A stretch of DNA of 64,000 bases, taken from NCBI GenBank assembly GCA_027604685.1, contig JADHYX010000024.1:1-64000 (forward strand). Direction: 5' to 3'. Each line of letters begins with the position of its first letter. The first letter of the stretch is position 1. The DNA comes from Lobulomyces angularis. Taxonomy: Eukaryota; Chytridiomycota; Chytridiomycetes; Lobulomycetales; Lobulomycetaceae. A model generated the notes under the pieces. That model saw nothing but the letters and a program-made list of their open reading frames with translations. It was not told the DNA's origin and ran no database searches. Both the position numbers and the translations under genes were made by a program. This document shows positions 1-13,700 of the stretch, piece by piece.

Positions 1-212
1 TTTTTGCATTTTGTAAAGATAAAAAAGTTTACTTTCTTCACTATTTATAGTTTTTTTTATAAGAACTTTTTGCAATTTAAAAAAAAATTTGTTGTATGTT
101 CAGTAATATAATACCCAAGTACTAAACAAAAAATGATGTGATTTATTCCATCTCATCTCAGCAGAAGGATACGGATTAATTCATCTATTTTCTTAACTTG
201 TCCCAACTAAAG

Positions 213-338
213 ATAGAAATTTCCTTAGCTTTTAAAGAAGTGGAATCGAATTTTGAGGAGCTCTTAATGCATTTCGTACCCAATAATGAACTCAAAATTG
301 AAAAAATAGAAGATTTTGATTCACAAACTCCTTGTTAA
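213..338 (+). CDS. C-terminal exon of an unidentified gene entering from the left
   Basis: An open frame follows a plausible acceptor (...AACTAAAG at 202-212) and ends with TAA at 336-338. It reads IEISLAFKEV, then a mostly acidic, helical-looking stretch, ending FDSQTPC. No start codon or family signature is present, so only a terminal exon can be proposed. Supporting signs are the acceptor with a branch-point-like TTAAC/CTAA just upstream and the non-repetitive residue composition. The frame is short and could be chance. Upstream bases 1-212 are A/T-rich and show no other supportable exon. Confidence 0.3.
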   Translation: MEISLAFKEVESNFEELLMHFVPNNELKIEKIEDFDSQTPC

Positions 339-646
339 ATTTTTTTAATCAATTCTAGAAGTGAAAATGCCGAAGTAAAGAAATAGAATTATATGTGACA
401 TATTTTACGAAAGCTGTAAACTTCTCCCTGAATTAATACTTAATTTCAACAAAAATCTGAAATCTAGAAGAAAAAAATCTGGTGGATTGCAATTCCATCA
501 ACTGGCCTTTAAAAAAAAAACAAAGTAATCCACCCATAAAATTTAACTCCTCTTAATCTGCTACAGCTAACTAAATTGATAAAACTTATTTATTAGTCGC
601 CGTATCTACTTCTATTCATTCTAGGATTTAAGTATTATTTATTACA
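339..646. other. Intergenic, no gene seen
   Basis: About 300 bases of A/T-rich sequence with A and T runs. It holds the presumed 3' region of the left-edge gene and the promoter/5' leader of the gene starting at 647. I see no conserved frame, RNA gene or repeat. Confidence 0.5.
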
Positions 647-1938
647 ATGCAACAAGTTCCACAAGTCAGCAAAGTCCAAGATAACACTCTACCTCCAAAA
701 GAATTATCCGACAGAAAGCAACAAAAAAGAAACTCAATATTTGGTTTTAAAGTAGGTTTAAATATTAATTTATTTATTTACTTCATTTGGCAATTTTCCA
801 AAATAATTTTAATTGGAATTAACCTATTTTTTTAACTTTATACAGAAGCAGAGTGCCAGTTCTGCAACTTTAAGTACAGATGTTCCAGAAGGTACGTTAG
901 TGGACGATGAGAAACAAAAAAAAAAAAGGTTCTCAATTTTTCAAAAGGTAATGAGTAAAAAATTCTGAGGAAACTTACTGATTCAATAGTTTTTCTTTTA
1001 TTCCAATTAGAAGCCACAGACTGAAAATTTAAGTACGGAAACGAATGCTGCTCCCATTTCGACTTCGGCTGTGGATGAGAATTCACATGAAGTAAATTAC
1101 AATAGTTATAAAAAACTTAGCATTATTTACAATTAGGAAACAGGAAAGGTAGGTGAAGCTGAGGGGAATAGCGTTGAAGAAATCAAAACTGAAGAAAATG
1201 CCATGAAAAAGATTTTTAATAGGTTTTCAACTAAGAAAGCTGTTGATAACTCAGTCCCGCCTTCAACCTCAAATGATAATGCAGTTCATGTAATTTGCAA
1301 ATATAAAATTGTATTACCTGATTATTTTGTTTCAGGAAATTGCAAAGGAATCTGAATTAAAAGACTTTGATTTAAAAAAAACTGAACCAAGGGATAATGA
1401 AGCAATGGATGGAACAAAGGGTATTAAATCAAGCGATACTGAATCAAAGGACATTAAAGAACCAAAAGCCGAAGCAAAAGACATTGAACCAAACACCTCT
1501 ACAACAATCATAAATAACATTGAGGTATTCAATGTAAAATTATTTTTTATCCTTATTTGATAATAGCAAACTAAGCAAAAAAACACGGAACCGTCTCATT
1601 TTAAGTTACTTTTGAAGAAATTCACAACTAAAAGAGAAAAACCATCAGTATCTACAAAGGAAAATGTTGTAGCGGAAGAGTTGCAAAGTGATGATGAGAC
1701 AGAAGTTCCTCCAAACTCACCAACTACTGCAGAAAACAACGAGTCTGATGAAAAGCGTTTTCAATTAAAGGATTTTTTGAGAAAATTGTCTTTAAAAAAA
1801 AACCAGCAGTCTAAAGAAGTAAAGCCAGTTGGCGAGACAAAAAAGGACGATGAAGCTATGGAAGTCAGTGAAGCAGTAGCATCGGCCGCGGCTCCTCTGG
1901 TGGTATCTGGTGATTCCAAAGTTGAAACTGTAATTTGA
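647..1938 (+). CDS. Lys/Ser/Glu-rich hypothetical protein, six exons with a repeated basic motif
   Basis: Not recognised. The model starts at ATG 647 and has six exons: 647-751, 846-947, about 1012-1089, about 1138-1290, about 1336-1522, and about 1568-1938. Every splice keeps one continuous frame. The predicted protein is about 330 residues, low-complexity, hydrophilic and probably disordered. Most exons carry or end in a short basic/aromatic motif: RNSIFGFK, KRFSIFQK, KKIFNRFSTKK, LLKKFTTKREK, FLRKLSLKK. These are joined by acidic Ser/Thr/Glu stretches, including a SKDIKEPKAEAKDIEP series. The RxxSxF pattern could be a basophilic-kinase or membrane-binding site (inference only). No membrane segment or signal peptide is visible. 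The strict frame continuity over five introns is the main evidence that it is real. Confidence 0.6.
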
Positions 1939-2209
1939 GTATATGTACATATTTTTTTCCACTTTATTAATGTTTAAGACAAATTTTTAATCTTCTTTGT
2001 TTCTTTGTTTTATCAATAATGTAAAATTGTCTTTCAAAATCTTAAATAATTTTTTGTACTTTCCCAGTATATAGCTGGGTAACGTTTTACTGTATTTTGT
2101 ATAAAGAGACAAAAATGAAAAGTATATGTAAATAAAAGGTTTACATTATGAAAAAGCGAAAAAAATAAAAATAAAAATAAAGAAAATATATATACAACTT
2201 TTGTAATAT

Positions 2210-3370
2210 TTATACAAGCTCACTGCAATCGTTGCTTTTGGTTTTACCGCCATTACTCCATCTGAAGTTTTTGGCGCTAGAAATTAAACTGTTATAAGTA
2301 CTTGTTTTTACACTAGGGTTCTGGTAATGATGCGGTTGAATGGTGTTAACTTTGTGCTTTTCGTAATAACTAGCATGTTGTGTTCCATGTTGATAAGTAT
2401 AACCAGGTTGATGCTTGCTCATTTCTTGTCTAACGAAGTTTGCATTTCTGTTAGACACAGCCTTTTCTTGATCTGCAGCAATCTACAATAATATAAATTA
2501 GCGTTAAAAATTTATTTTTTTTAAAATTTGTATAGTAAATTACATTTTTTTGATATTTGATGGCCTCGTCTGTGTATGCGCTGTATCTGGGTGAAGTAAT
2601 ACCCAAAACATCAGCCAATTTTTCTCCGACCAAATCCAGCCCAGACATCATTTTACTGCCTACTAAATTTGCCATGTTCCATATGCTACTATTTTCACCT
2701 GCTGTTGATTGGCTAGTGGTTTTTTCATCATTTACCTTGGGTTGTAATGTTTGTTGAGGTCTCTAAAAAACAGGTAAAAAAAAAAGGTTAAAAAAATATA
2801 CATAAGCTAGTCCCCCATTCGTGTAGTTGTTAAGATGTTGCTGCTGGTTAGTTGGTTGTAAACTATTATGTGGTTTTTGATGTTGTAAAGTTCCAACTGC
2901 AGTCTTTTTTTGGAATTTCAAATAAAAAATTAAATTTAATAATAGAATTTAACCTGAGCATGGTAAAACTCACTATTATTATTTGCCACACTAGAAAAAT
3001 CACCTAAATAGTTGCTTTTTGGACGCAGCGAAGAGTGTCTGGAAGGTCTCTGGTGATGAAAAGATTGAGGGGATTGGCTGCTTGCAATCATATTTGGAAT
3101 CGGATAGTAACCTTCCGCTTCATTATTGGATGGACTAGAATACGCAGTTTGAGCAGAAGAAAAGGCTATCTCATCAACTGCTGAAGGTACATGAGGAAGA
3201 ATGTTGTTTCCAGAAATAGTTCTAAGATAGTTTGGGTTGACGTAATGTTGTTGCGTTGGTTGTAATGGAATTGGTGGAGCTAGCAAATCTGGAACTACTG
3301 AAGTAACATTTTCTTTACTTTGTTTAAACTCCACTTGTTGTTGGTGCTGAGCTTCCATTATGTTTTTCAA
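2210..3370 (-). CDS. FAM177-like protein with long Gln/Ser-rich N-terminus
   Basis: Four exons on the minus strand: about 3370-2953, a small one near 2900-2815, about 2762-2545, and about 2483-2210. The N-terminal 200 residues are Gln/Ser/Pro/Asn-rich and look disordered. The conserved block lies in the third exon: SGLDLVGEKLADVLGITSP, then RYSAYTDEAIKYQKN. This matches the C-terminal half of FAM177 proteins (pattern DFLGEKLAxxLGIxxPKYQYxxxEY). In animals FAM177A1 is a Golgi protein linked to VPS13B. That role is family knowledge, not shown here. The usual FAM177 N-terminal block (an FxDG..EEY motif) was not seen, so this is a divergent or partial family member. The start could be M1 or the second Met four residues later. 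The final exon is His/Tyr/Gln-rich. Confidence 0.55.
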
Positions 3371-3885
3371 TTTAGATTTATAGTTATGATAAATTAAGTG
3401 ATAAAAAATATTTAGAATTTTTATTTTTAATGATCAATTTGATTGGTTTTAAAATAAAACTTTTTTAACGCGTAAAATACTTAATATTAATTGAATGTTC
3501 ATGTTACATTACGAAAATGCATTTTTCTCAGTGAATAATCTAGTGCTTAGGACCAGCTATAATTAATTCTGTCTTTTAGACATCGCGTTGCTAAGAAGCA
3601 GTTTTCCACACAGATATTCTTTCGAATGAAGTGTTTGTTGCCCGCCGGTTAGAAAAAAAAATCATTTAAGTGTTAGTTGCAAAGAAATTTTAAGATCTGC
3701 TACGCAAATTTCTAACTAATAATCCATAGTGACACACCAGTTGCAATGCTATTAAATAAAAAAAAAAAAAAAGTTATGTTGTTATGTTGTTATGATGTAT
3801 CATTTCAAGAGGACGTAGTAGTGGCGCAGTTTTCTTTATTCAAAAAAAAAAAAAAAAAAATTTGAAACTTAAATATAAATATAAA
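3371..3885. other. Divergent intergenic region
   Basis: Lies between the minus-strand FAM177-like gene and the plus-strand spermidine synthase, so it should carry both promoters. It contains A runs at 3757-3772 and 3842-3860 and a short GTTATGTT repeat at about 3774-3795. The stretch 3570-3650 has more balanced base composition than its surroundings but gives no open frame or tRNA-like fold that I can support. Confidence 0.4.
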
Positions 3886-5242
<1,357 letters not shown>

Positions 5243-5773
5243 CTTTATTGTATTTGTTTTTACATTTAAACACGAAAAATAAGATTTTTTATAATATTAT
5301 ATTATATCCCAGCATAACAAATTCATAAATTTCTCTTATATTGGTAAGAACAACCAAAAATGGTGGTGATTGGATGCAAATAAAAAGAAAAATTTAGCAG
5401 ATTTGTAGTTATTGGCATTTGCATCTGAAAGCCATTCCATAGGTAATTTAAGGTTTTCTATGAGTAGTTTTTTTTTTTTTGGTAGAGGCTTTCTATCTTT
5501 TTGAATTTGAAGAAAATTCACGCGAAAAATAATTTTAAAAAAAATTTTCAAAAATTAAAATTCAAAGATTGAAAATAACTCATTTCCTTCCCATACTTAT
5601 AGTTATTTCAATCGCAACCTCAAAAACTTGAAACCATTGAAAACTAATCATTGAAATTTGTTATCAATAACCACTTTTTTTTTTTGTAAGTTATTTTTGA
5701 ACATGTAAAACTGACTAATTTTAAAAAAAACTTTGTAGCAAATTCTAAAAATAATAAAACTACTTTACACAGT
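5243..5773. other. Intergenic between tandem genes
   Basis: Holds the 3' end of the spermidine synthase gene and the 5' region of the G-beta gene. It is rich in T and A runs. A 71-codon frame on the minus strand (5336-5551) has no family resemblance and is not called. No RNA gene or repeat seen. Confidence 0.45.
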
Positions 5774-7103
5774 ATGGCTGATATTGCTGAGAAAATTGCA
5801 GCTGCAAGAAAAGAAGCAGAAGTTTTAAAAGAAAGAATAAAGCAAAAAAAGGATGCTCTAGCGGACACAACACGTATATTACCAATAAATAAAAATTCAA
5901 AATATTATTAGCTTAAATTCCTCGTTTTTTTTTCTTTTTCACAAATCTGTAAAATACCAACAATTTTTTTAATGTTTTCGATCACCCAAATTAACAAATG
6001 TTTTATATTTTAGTGAAAGTTGTAGCAACTGATTTAGAACAGTTGCCTAGAATAGCAATGAAGGTTCGAAGAACTTTAAAGGGACATTTAGCAAAAATTT
6101 ATGCAATGCACTGGGCTTCAGATAGAAGGCATTTAGTTAGTGCGTCTCAAGACGGAAAACTAATTGTTTGGGATGCTTACACTACCAATAAAGTGCACGC
6201 TATTCCCTTACGGTCATCTTGGGTCATGACATGCGCATACGCACCTTCTGGTAATTATGTTGCTTGCGGTGGTTTAGACAATATATGCTCGATTTATAAT
6301 CTTAAAACTAAAGAGGTATCTTTTTTTGTATTGATCTTAGTAATTACATTTTGGCAGGGAAACGTAAAAGTAGCCAGAGAATTAAGTGCACATACAGGAT
6401 ATCTATCTTGTTGTAGATTTATTAGTGATAGACAAATTATAACTAGTTCTGGAGATATGAGCTGTATGCTATGGGATATTGATGCTGGAATGAAAACCTT
6501 GGAATTTACAGATCATACAGGAGATGTGATGTCCCTATCGCTCTCTCCAGATAAGAATGTATTTGTTTCAGGAGCCTGCGATGCTACTGCGAAGGTATGG
6601 GATATTAGGACCGGCCGTTGTGTTCAGACATTTACTGGCCACGAATCTGATATTAATGCTGTGCAGTAAGAATTTAATTCCGCTAATATTTGATAATTAA
6701 CCGAAATATTTTTACAAAAAAGATTTTTCCCTAATGGTGATGCATTCGGAACTGGTTCAGATGATGCTTCTTGCCGCCTTTTTGATCTCCGAGCAGATCG
6801 TGAATTAAATCAATATACTCATGATAACATTTTATGTGGTATAACTTCCGTTTCATTTTCCGTTTCTGGACGATTACTTTTTGCCGGTTATGACGATTTC
6901 AATTGCAACGTTTGGGATACATTGAAAGGAGAAAGAGTTGGAGTATTGGCTGCACATGAGAATAGAGTATCTTGTTTAGGTGTATCAAGTGATGGAATGG
7001 CCCTTTGCACTGGTAGTTGGGACAGTTTGTTAAAGGTAACCTTTACTTACTGTAAAGTTTACTTTAAATATTTTTTTTGTTTTGTTTTAAGATTTGGGCT
7101 TAA
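5774..7103 (+). CDS. Heterotrimeric G-protein beta subunit
   Basis: Seven-bladed WD40 propeller that pairs with G-gamma and couples receptors to effectors at the plasma membrane. The first exon (ATG 5774) encodes the coiled-coil helix that binds G-gamma ([20 protein letters not shown]). Later exons give all seven WD repeats with signatures nearly identical to animal G-beta: [82 protein letters not shown] and TGSWDSLLK. The last exon (7092-7103) is tiny and encodes only IWA plus the stop, restoring the canonical ending SWDS.LKIW. The intron after NLKTKE (42 nt) has no stop and is a multiple of three, so naive translation reads through it. About 350 residues, standard length. Confidence 0.97.
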
Positions 7104-7353
7104 TAAAAGGATATTTTTTGTTGCTTTTTATACATTTTTTTTTCTACATAATTTTTACTTTCTTGAAACAAAAGAATTTCCAATTTTTAAGTAAAAACAC
7201 AAAAAAAAAAAAAAATTTGTATAATCCACTTCAATTTCTTTTTTTAATTTTTTTTTTTTTTAATGCTTTTTTAACTCCCACATAATTTATATGAAAGAAA
7301 AAAAAAAATAAACGAAAATAAAATTTATAAATATATTCATAAATAAAAGTATT

Positions 7354-10300
7354 TTACTTCATTTTCTTACTGTTATGCAAAAATATTGAATAAATCGCAC
7401 CTACTAAATAGAAATAGAGTAATATGACCATTACAAGGTAAATAATATATGGCTTGGAATTAAACAATATCAACACCATCCAACCCAATAGTTCAACTAA
7501 ACTATTATACAGTTTCCAATAATTTAATGCTCTAAAACAAAACAATAATGGTTACATAATTTATATTTTGCTCGTACATTTTAATCGAAATTTTCTTTTT
7601 GTAAAGGAAATCGTTGACTGCGGAAAAAAATATGAAAGGTGCAGCGAAATAAAGTTCGTGATCCACCTTCCAATAAATTCCTGTTGTTTTAAAATTTTGC
7701 ATCCAAATCAATAGTTGCGGTATAGTTACAATAACTGTTAAAAATTTCAAAATAAATAAGCTTTTGATAAACATGTTGAAATTCTGATTCCAAAAAAAAA
7801 ATAAGTAAAAATTAATAATTGAATTTGTTTTTATAGAGAAGCTTGTACCTTTTCAAAAGTAAGTTCAATACCTTTGACTTTAACAAAGAAAAGAACCTCG
7901 ATAAAACATACAATTAAACTAATTTGCTGAGGAATTATCGCCAAGACTAAGTAAGTTTTTAAGGTTAAATATAAAAACTTCGAAAAATTGATAATTCTTA
8001 ACGAAAAACATTAAGGGTATAAACTTTTAATTTTCTTACGATGAACTGCGTTTAGTTCTTACTTTGCAAACGAATATTGATTTGATATATAATATTCCAT
8101 CTATTAACGTTATACAGAAGTCAAACAGAGCTAAACTAATTGCGCTGAGTAAAATTATTACACAACAGTGAAGTAGTTCCTTTTTTATTACATTCATGTT
8201 CATACTTGTGTTGAAAGATCGCATAAATAAAGTGAGTGTAACAAGTTTTAAAATTAATAACAATGGCATATGTTGCTTTTGTTGATTTACACTCCAAGAT
8301 GGATATATACCTAAGAAGTATTTATCAATTCACAATGTTCTTCTTATTTACCTGTTTCAATCCAAGAACTCAATTGATTTGAAAATATTAAAAGCCCAAA
8401 TCCTATAATAAAAGACTAAATAAAAAAATCAGATGAAGAAAGGTAACCAAAGGGTAGGGTTGCAAAAGCTGGTAAATAGTTTCTCAAAAGTTGACCAAAG
8501 CTACCTCTCCAATCAATAGAAAATTTGATTTTGAAGTCCTTTGAACACAATTTACTATTAAATATTTCTATAGTCAAAACTGAGGTCAAATTTTCTTTTT
8601 TTTTTTCATCTAAAAAAAAATTTATGTGTAGCAAATCCTCCGAGTTTCTGATTAAAAAAAACTTTTCTTCTTTTGAATCACTATGTGATTGTCTAACCAT
8701 GAAACTTTCTTCTTGAAACAACTTAATATCAAATTTGTTTATGATATAATACCTTCGCAACCACTAAACAAATACAAATTGTATTTAAATAAATCAGTCT
8801 GTAGAAGCCTTAATTTGAAAGCAGTAACTGGGTTGGTTTGCTTAACAACTGCGTTAAGTCCGAAAAATATATCTAATTATTATTAATTTCAGATGTTTAA
8901 AATTTTTCAAAACCTGAAAAAAAAAAACCAAACTCTCCACCAAAACTTTTTTCAACAATCCTTCCGATAAGAAACACATCTTTATTTTTCAAAACTTCAT
9001 TAACACTTAATACATAATAAAATTTTAGCGATTCGCCATCCATTCCGACAATATGTTTATTAAAATTATAATATAAATTTTTTGCTTTTAAATCCCTTTC
9101 GTGTTCTTGACTAACCTTTTCTAAGGGGATCGGCGAAAAATGAGGAATAATCTTAAAGTAATTTAAGTGAGAGTCAATGCATTGCAATTGTAAACTTTCC
9201 ACTACAAACTCTTGTTTAATGCAAAGTTTTATAGTTAATGCTGAACTATCAATATTAGTAAATATAATTAAACTATTTTTTGGTTGAACTTCAAATATTG
9301 AAACATTTAAGGAGATTGCTTTGTAAACCACATTTTCATCTTTGTATAATGAGATTTTTTTGGAAGAAAAATCTTTTAGTTTCAATTCTAAAAAATAATT
9401 CAAGTCAAAAACTGCAAAATGTACAAAATTTCATACCAGCATTAAAATTATTGTTATCAGTTGGGCCCAAAAATCTCTGCTTCAGTTTTTGAAGTCTTGC
9501 TGACTGCTCCAGTAGTTGCTGAGGATTTTTTGCATCCACAAGGTCATACAGCGCTTTGGATAAAACAACACAGAGCTGCTTGCACCATAGGATACTTTTG
9601 TGGTCTGCTGCCGACCAAACTATATACTTTAAAAGAAATTTTTATTTGTTCTTACCTTCTGGAATATTGTTAGAATAAACTGTAAAACCAATCTCCTCGG
9701 GTATGATAGATTCAATATCACTTTTGTCAGATTGAACCAAAAAGTCATGATTACCAGAAGCTATTGATACAAATACCAGATTTTTAACGCTTATGCCATT
9801 ACTAAAGAAATATCTTAAACGGTTGTAAAGCAAATCTATTCCCAAGTTTATAGAAAGAGGTGGAGACAAGTGGGGAGTTGCGAACGTAAAAATAGTACTT
9901 ACTGATCCAGGTATGTACTCTGGTAAAGTCATCATTTGCCTTACAACAATTCCTCCCATAGAATGGGCAATTACAATGACAGAACGTGGTTTTGCAAATC
10001 CACTGGATTTATAACTTCCAAGTATATATTTGATGACGGCATTGGCATATATTGCTTGGTCTTCAATACCTTGAGAATGAAAGGCGGAAAATTCCTCGTT
10101 ACTGTGAACTATAAAATAATAAGCACCTCAAAAAATAATTTGGGTACTTGTAAAAAAATCAAAAGATGAGATCTTTACTTCGGGTGATAAAGATTCATTA
10201 GATTTAAGTTTCCAATACTCTTGTGTTGTTGCTGCAGCTATGGAACGAATTTGGCCATATGAACCTGAACTACCCGGAAGAAACAACACAGGAATTCCAA

Positions 10301-10615
10301 CAGGCTGATAAATGTTAGAAAACAAAAAAAAGTAGTTACTGAATCAGTAATTTTTTGAGGAGAGTTTGGGTTAAGGTCTCTGTAGTAGTAAAGTTTATAT
10401 TTTGCACTGAAAGTTAAATTCATTAGCGCGTAACCTTATCCAAATAATTTGCTAAGTTAGTTCTTTCATAAAATAGCTTTAATAAGTTCGCTTTACTAGT
10501 TACCAGGATACATGTAGGACATTTCGCACCGCTTTGGATCTAAACTGTAGTTGATGTTGGAGTCTATTGAAATAAAAAAGAGACAAACGCAAATTACGGA
10601 AAATATTGTATTCAT
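7354..10615 (-). CDS. GPI inositol-deacylase (PGAP1/Bst1 family)
   Basis: ER membrane lipase-like enzyme that removes the inositol acyl chain from GPI anchors, needed for ER exit of GPI proteins. The start at 10615 gives a hydrophobic N-terminal segment followed by CEMSYMYP, the family's conserved CxMSYM block. Then come [19 protein letters not shown], a [14 protein letters not shown] block, and the serine-lipase elbow AHSMGG at about 9955 (family consensus GHSMGG; here Ala replaces the first Gly). An ATPH block and the [11 protein letters not shown] motif near 9580 follow. The middle part (8900-9400) is divergent lumenal sequence. The C-terminal third (7354-8500) has [11 protein letters not shown] and several hydrophobic segments. 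The protein ends SKKMK, a KKxx-type ER retrieval signal. It has at least nine exons; boundaries in the C-terminal membrane region and the first donor are approximate. Confidence 0.9.
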
Positions 10616-10791
10616 ATGTTATTTTGTTGCTTATGATGCAGCTTAATAAATAATTTTTGATAAATTTGAAGTGTAAAATTGTTGAAAAAAGATTATTTTT
10701 GTATTAAAATTTAAAAAAAAATACCGAACAGTTAAAACCAACAAAATTTATCAAAATTGTCTCATTTTGATTTACAATTGAAGGATTAAAT
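10616..10791. promoter_or_regulatory. Short divergent promoter region, PGAP1 / AP-3 beta
   Basis: Only 176 bases separate the start codons of the minus-strand PGAP1-like gene and the plus-strand AP-3 beta gene, so both promoters must lie here. The sequence is A/T-rich with no motif that I can name. Confidence 0.45.
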
Positions 10792-13700
10792 ATGGATCAT
10801 TATTTAAGAAAGATTTCTTCGGTTGCTAAAATTTCTAAACAAATTAAAGATGAAATCGTAGAAAAAGGAAAAGAAGGTTTGTTTTAATTTATTTAGAAAA
10901 TGAGTAGTTAATGGTATTAGTTTCTGTTCCTGGTCACTTTTACGACACAGCGGAAGATAAAATTGTTGACGTTAGAGCAAATTTAGATTCCAAGGTGTGC
11001 TAATGCAATTTTTACCTCAATAACCATTTTTAAATTTAGTTTGATAAAGACAAAATTGACGGGCTAAAAAGATTAATTGCTATGGTATCCAAAGGTATCA
11101 AAATGTTTTCAAATTTTTAAATTTCTTTTCTTAGGCCATGAAGTCCAAGAATACTTTCCTGATGTGGTAAAAAATGTAGCTTCTTCGTCGTTTGAAGTGC
11201 GGAAGCTAGTATATATTTATTTATTGCGATACTGTGAACAAGAACCAGATCTCGCGCTGCTGTCCATCAACACTTTTCAGAAAGATTTAAACGATAAAAA
11301 TCCAATGATTAGAGCTATGGCGCTAAGAGTAATGAGCAGCATTAAAGGTAATTGCAATATATATTGTTAATAATTAATGTTTTTTAGTTCCAGTTATTAG
11401 CGATTTAAGTTAGTATTTTTATTTGAAATATATTATAAATAATCTTCAGTTATGCTATCGTTGAAATCTACCATCCGGGATATGTCACCGTATGTAAGAA
11501 AAGCAACTGCAAACGCAATTCCAAAGTTGTATGCCTTAGACTCTTCTCAAAGGGAGTGTTTGGTTGAGCTAATTGAAACCTTACTCAATGATAAAAGTAC
11601 CATTGTTCTAGGTAGCGTCATTTCTAGTTTTAATCAAGTTTGCCCAGAAAAGTTGGATTTGATTCATGGACATTTCAGAAAACTCTGTAAACTGATAGGT
11701 GAGACGGATGAATGGGGTCAACTAGAAATCATAGGTCTGCTCCTGCGATACTGTAGAAATTATTTTGTTGATCCTACAATTTCAGTATTTGAATTTTTAA
11801 ATATTCTATCAGTTTATAAATTAACTTATTATTTTTTGATTTGTTAGAAAACTGATGATGACTTGGAATTGTTTATTAATGTTTGCTCCCAAATTTTAAC
11901 TAGTAGGAACACTGCTGTAATAAACAGTTTGATGTTATCCATAAATTTTTTATAATAGGTTGTTCTTGCAGTTTCACAAGTATATTATTACATCACAAAA
12001 TTGAATGAATGGGGAAAGCCAGCAAAATCGCTGATTAGAATACTATCTACTTCTTCTGTGGAAGAAAAGCAAGTTATATTGCAAAACATTGCAACAATGG
12101 CTCAAAAGAATCCTGTAGTTTTTGAACCATATTTAAAATCCTTTTTTGTGTTCTCAGGTGAACCTAAGTTTATTTATGAGGTAAAAATGGAGATTTTGAC
12201 TTCGATCTGCAATAGTACCAACGTTAATGATGTCATTCAAGAATTGAAAGTAAAATGATATCCTTGAAATAATTAAAATAATTTGTTAAAAAGTATTATA
12301 TTAGGGACCCCAATGAAGAATTCGTTATTGAAACAATAAAGGTTTGTCTTTTAAAAGTGACAGAACAATTAATATTTTTTAATTTAAATCACAGGTTATT
12401 GGAAGAGTATGTTGTCGTATTCATTCCTGCATCGATGAATCTTTGTTACTTTTGATGTCGCTTATATCTCACACACAAGGTAATTTGTGTTGCTATTGAC
12501 AGTTAATTAAAAAGTAAAAAGAACTGGTGGTTGCTGAAGCCATTGTCGCAATCAGATTTATTCTTCAATTAAGGCCGGAAAGTAATACTAGAATGATTTT
12601 GTCTCTAGTTAAGGCACTGGATATTGTTACCATAGGTAAGGCACGAGCATCTATTATTTGGTTAATAGGGCAGCATTGCACTAATCCGGCAATGCTTCAA
12701 GGTATAATTTTTCATTTGTTTTTTTTTTTTTAACACTCCAATAATTTAGTTGCTCCGGATACCTTGCGAATTAGTGCAAAATTATTTAATGTTAGTGAAG
12801 ATATTGTTAAGTTGCAAGTTTTAAATTTAGCTGCGAAATTAGTTGCTTCACTTCTAGTAGAGGCGTCTAAAAATCATTTACGACAAAACGATGCTTCAGT
12901 TGAAAGTGGATCAGATTTAAATGCAGATAAAAATGTGAGGTTTAATTCTATTAAAACTTCAGTGTTGGATACCTGTATCTTATTATTCCGTTATGTGTTG
13001 TCATTGGCGAAATTTGATGTGAGCTATGATATTAGAGACAGAGGGAGGATGCTGAGGGTACTGGTGTTGGAAAAAACACTGAAAATTGTACAAAAAAATA
13101 ACGAAAATAAAGAAAATTCTTGGAATTCACTGGACAGTCCAAATGATAAAAAATCCTCTGAGGTTGTTGAAAAGTTAATTAAAATACTGTTGGAGAGAAA
13201 ATCTACTCCAATTCCTGAAAGCAGTTTTAAAGGTATTTTACATTTTGGTTTATTGGGAATTTTTTTCATTAAAAACCAACTTTTTATTTGAAGGGAGAGA
13301 TAAATATACGGTTGCAACTCTTTCACATTCGTTAAATCAGCAAGTACACAACTACACGCCACTACCACCTTGGGCATTGGAAAATTCAGAACCTTCTCTC
13401 AGAGACACCAAAGTGACGGAAATATATAAACTTTTTATTAATTTTTAATATAGGAAGAGGTATATCTGTGGTCAAAAGATTACGTTGCTTCTGTTCCAGT
13501 GAAGGAGATACAAGTTTTCGCGAAGACAAAGAAAAGAGTTGTTGATTTAGAAGAATTTTATACCGAGCCAGTGAAAGAAAGTTCAAGTGAGGAAGAAGAA
13601 GAAACATCCGAAGATATTTCAGAGGGAGATAGTTCAGAGGAAGAAAATCCTTTTGAAGAAGTAAAAGAAAAATTTAAACCTCCGACTGTTGAAAAGAGGT

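Noticed and set aside
838..1086. Minus-strand frame across the first hypothetical gene
   Set aside because: Shadow of spliced plus-strand exons, which give one continuous frame over five introns.
3774..3800. Short GTTATGTT repeat as a functional element
   Set aside because: Only a few imperfect copies beside an A run; best explained as simple sequence.
5336..5551. 71-codon minus-strand frame downstream of spermidine synthase
   Set aside because: Lysine/phenylalanine-rich product from A/T tracts, no family likeness, no splice continuation that improves it.
7094..7285. Plus-strand frame after G-beta
   Set aside because: Phe/Leu/Lys composition expected from T and A runs in a 3' UTR; overlaps the true G-beta last exon in another frame.
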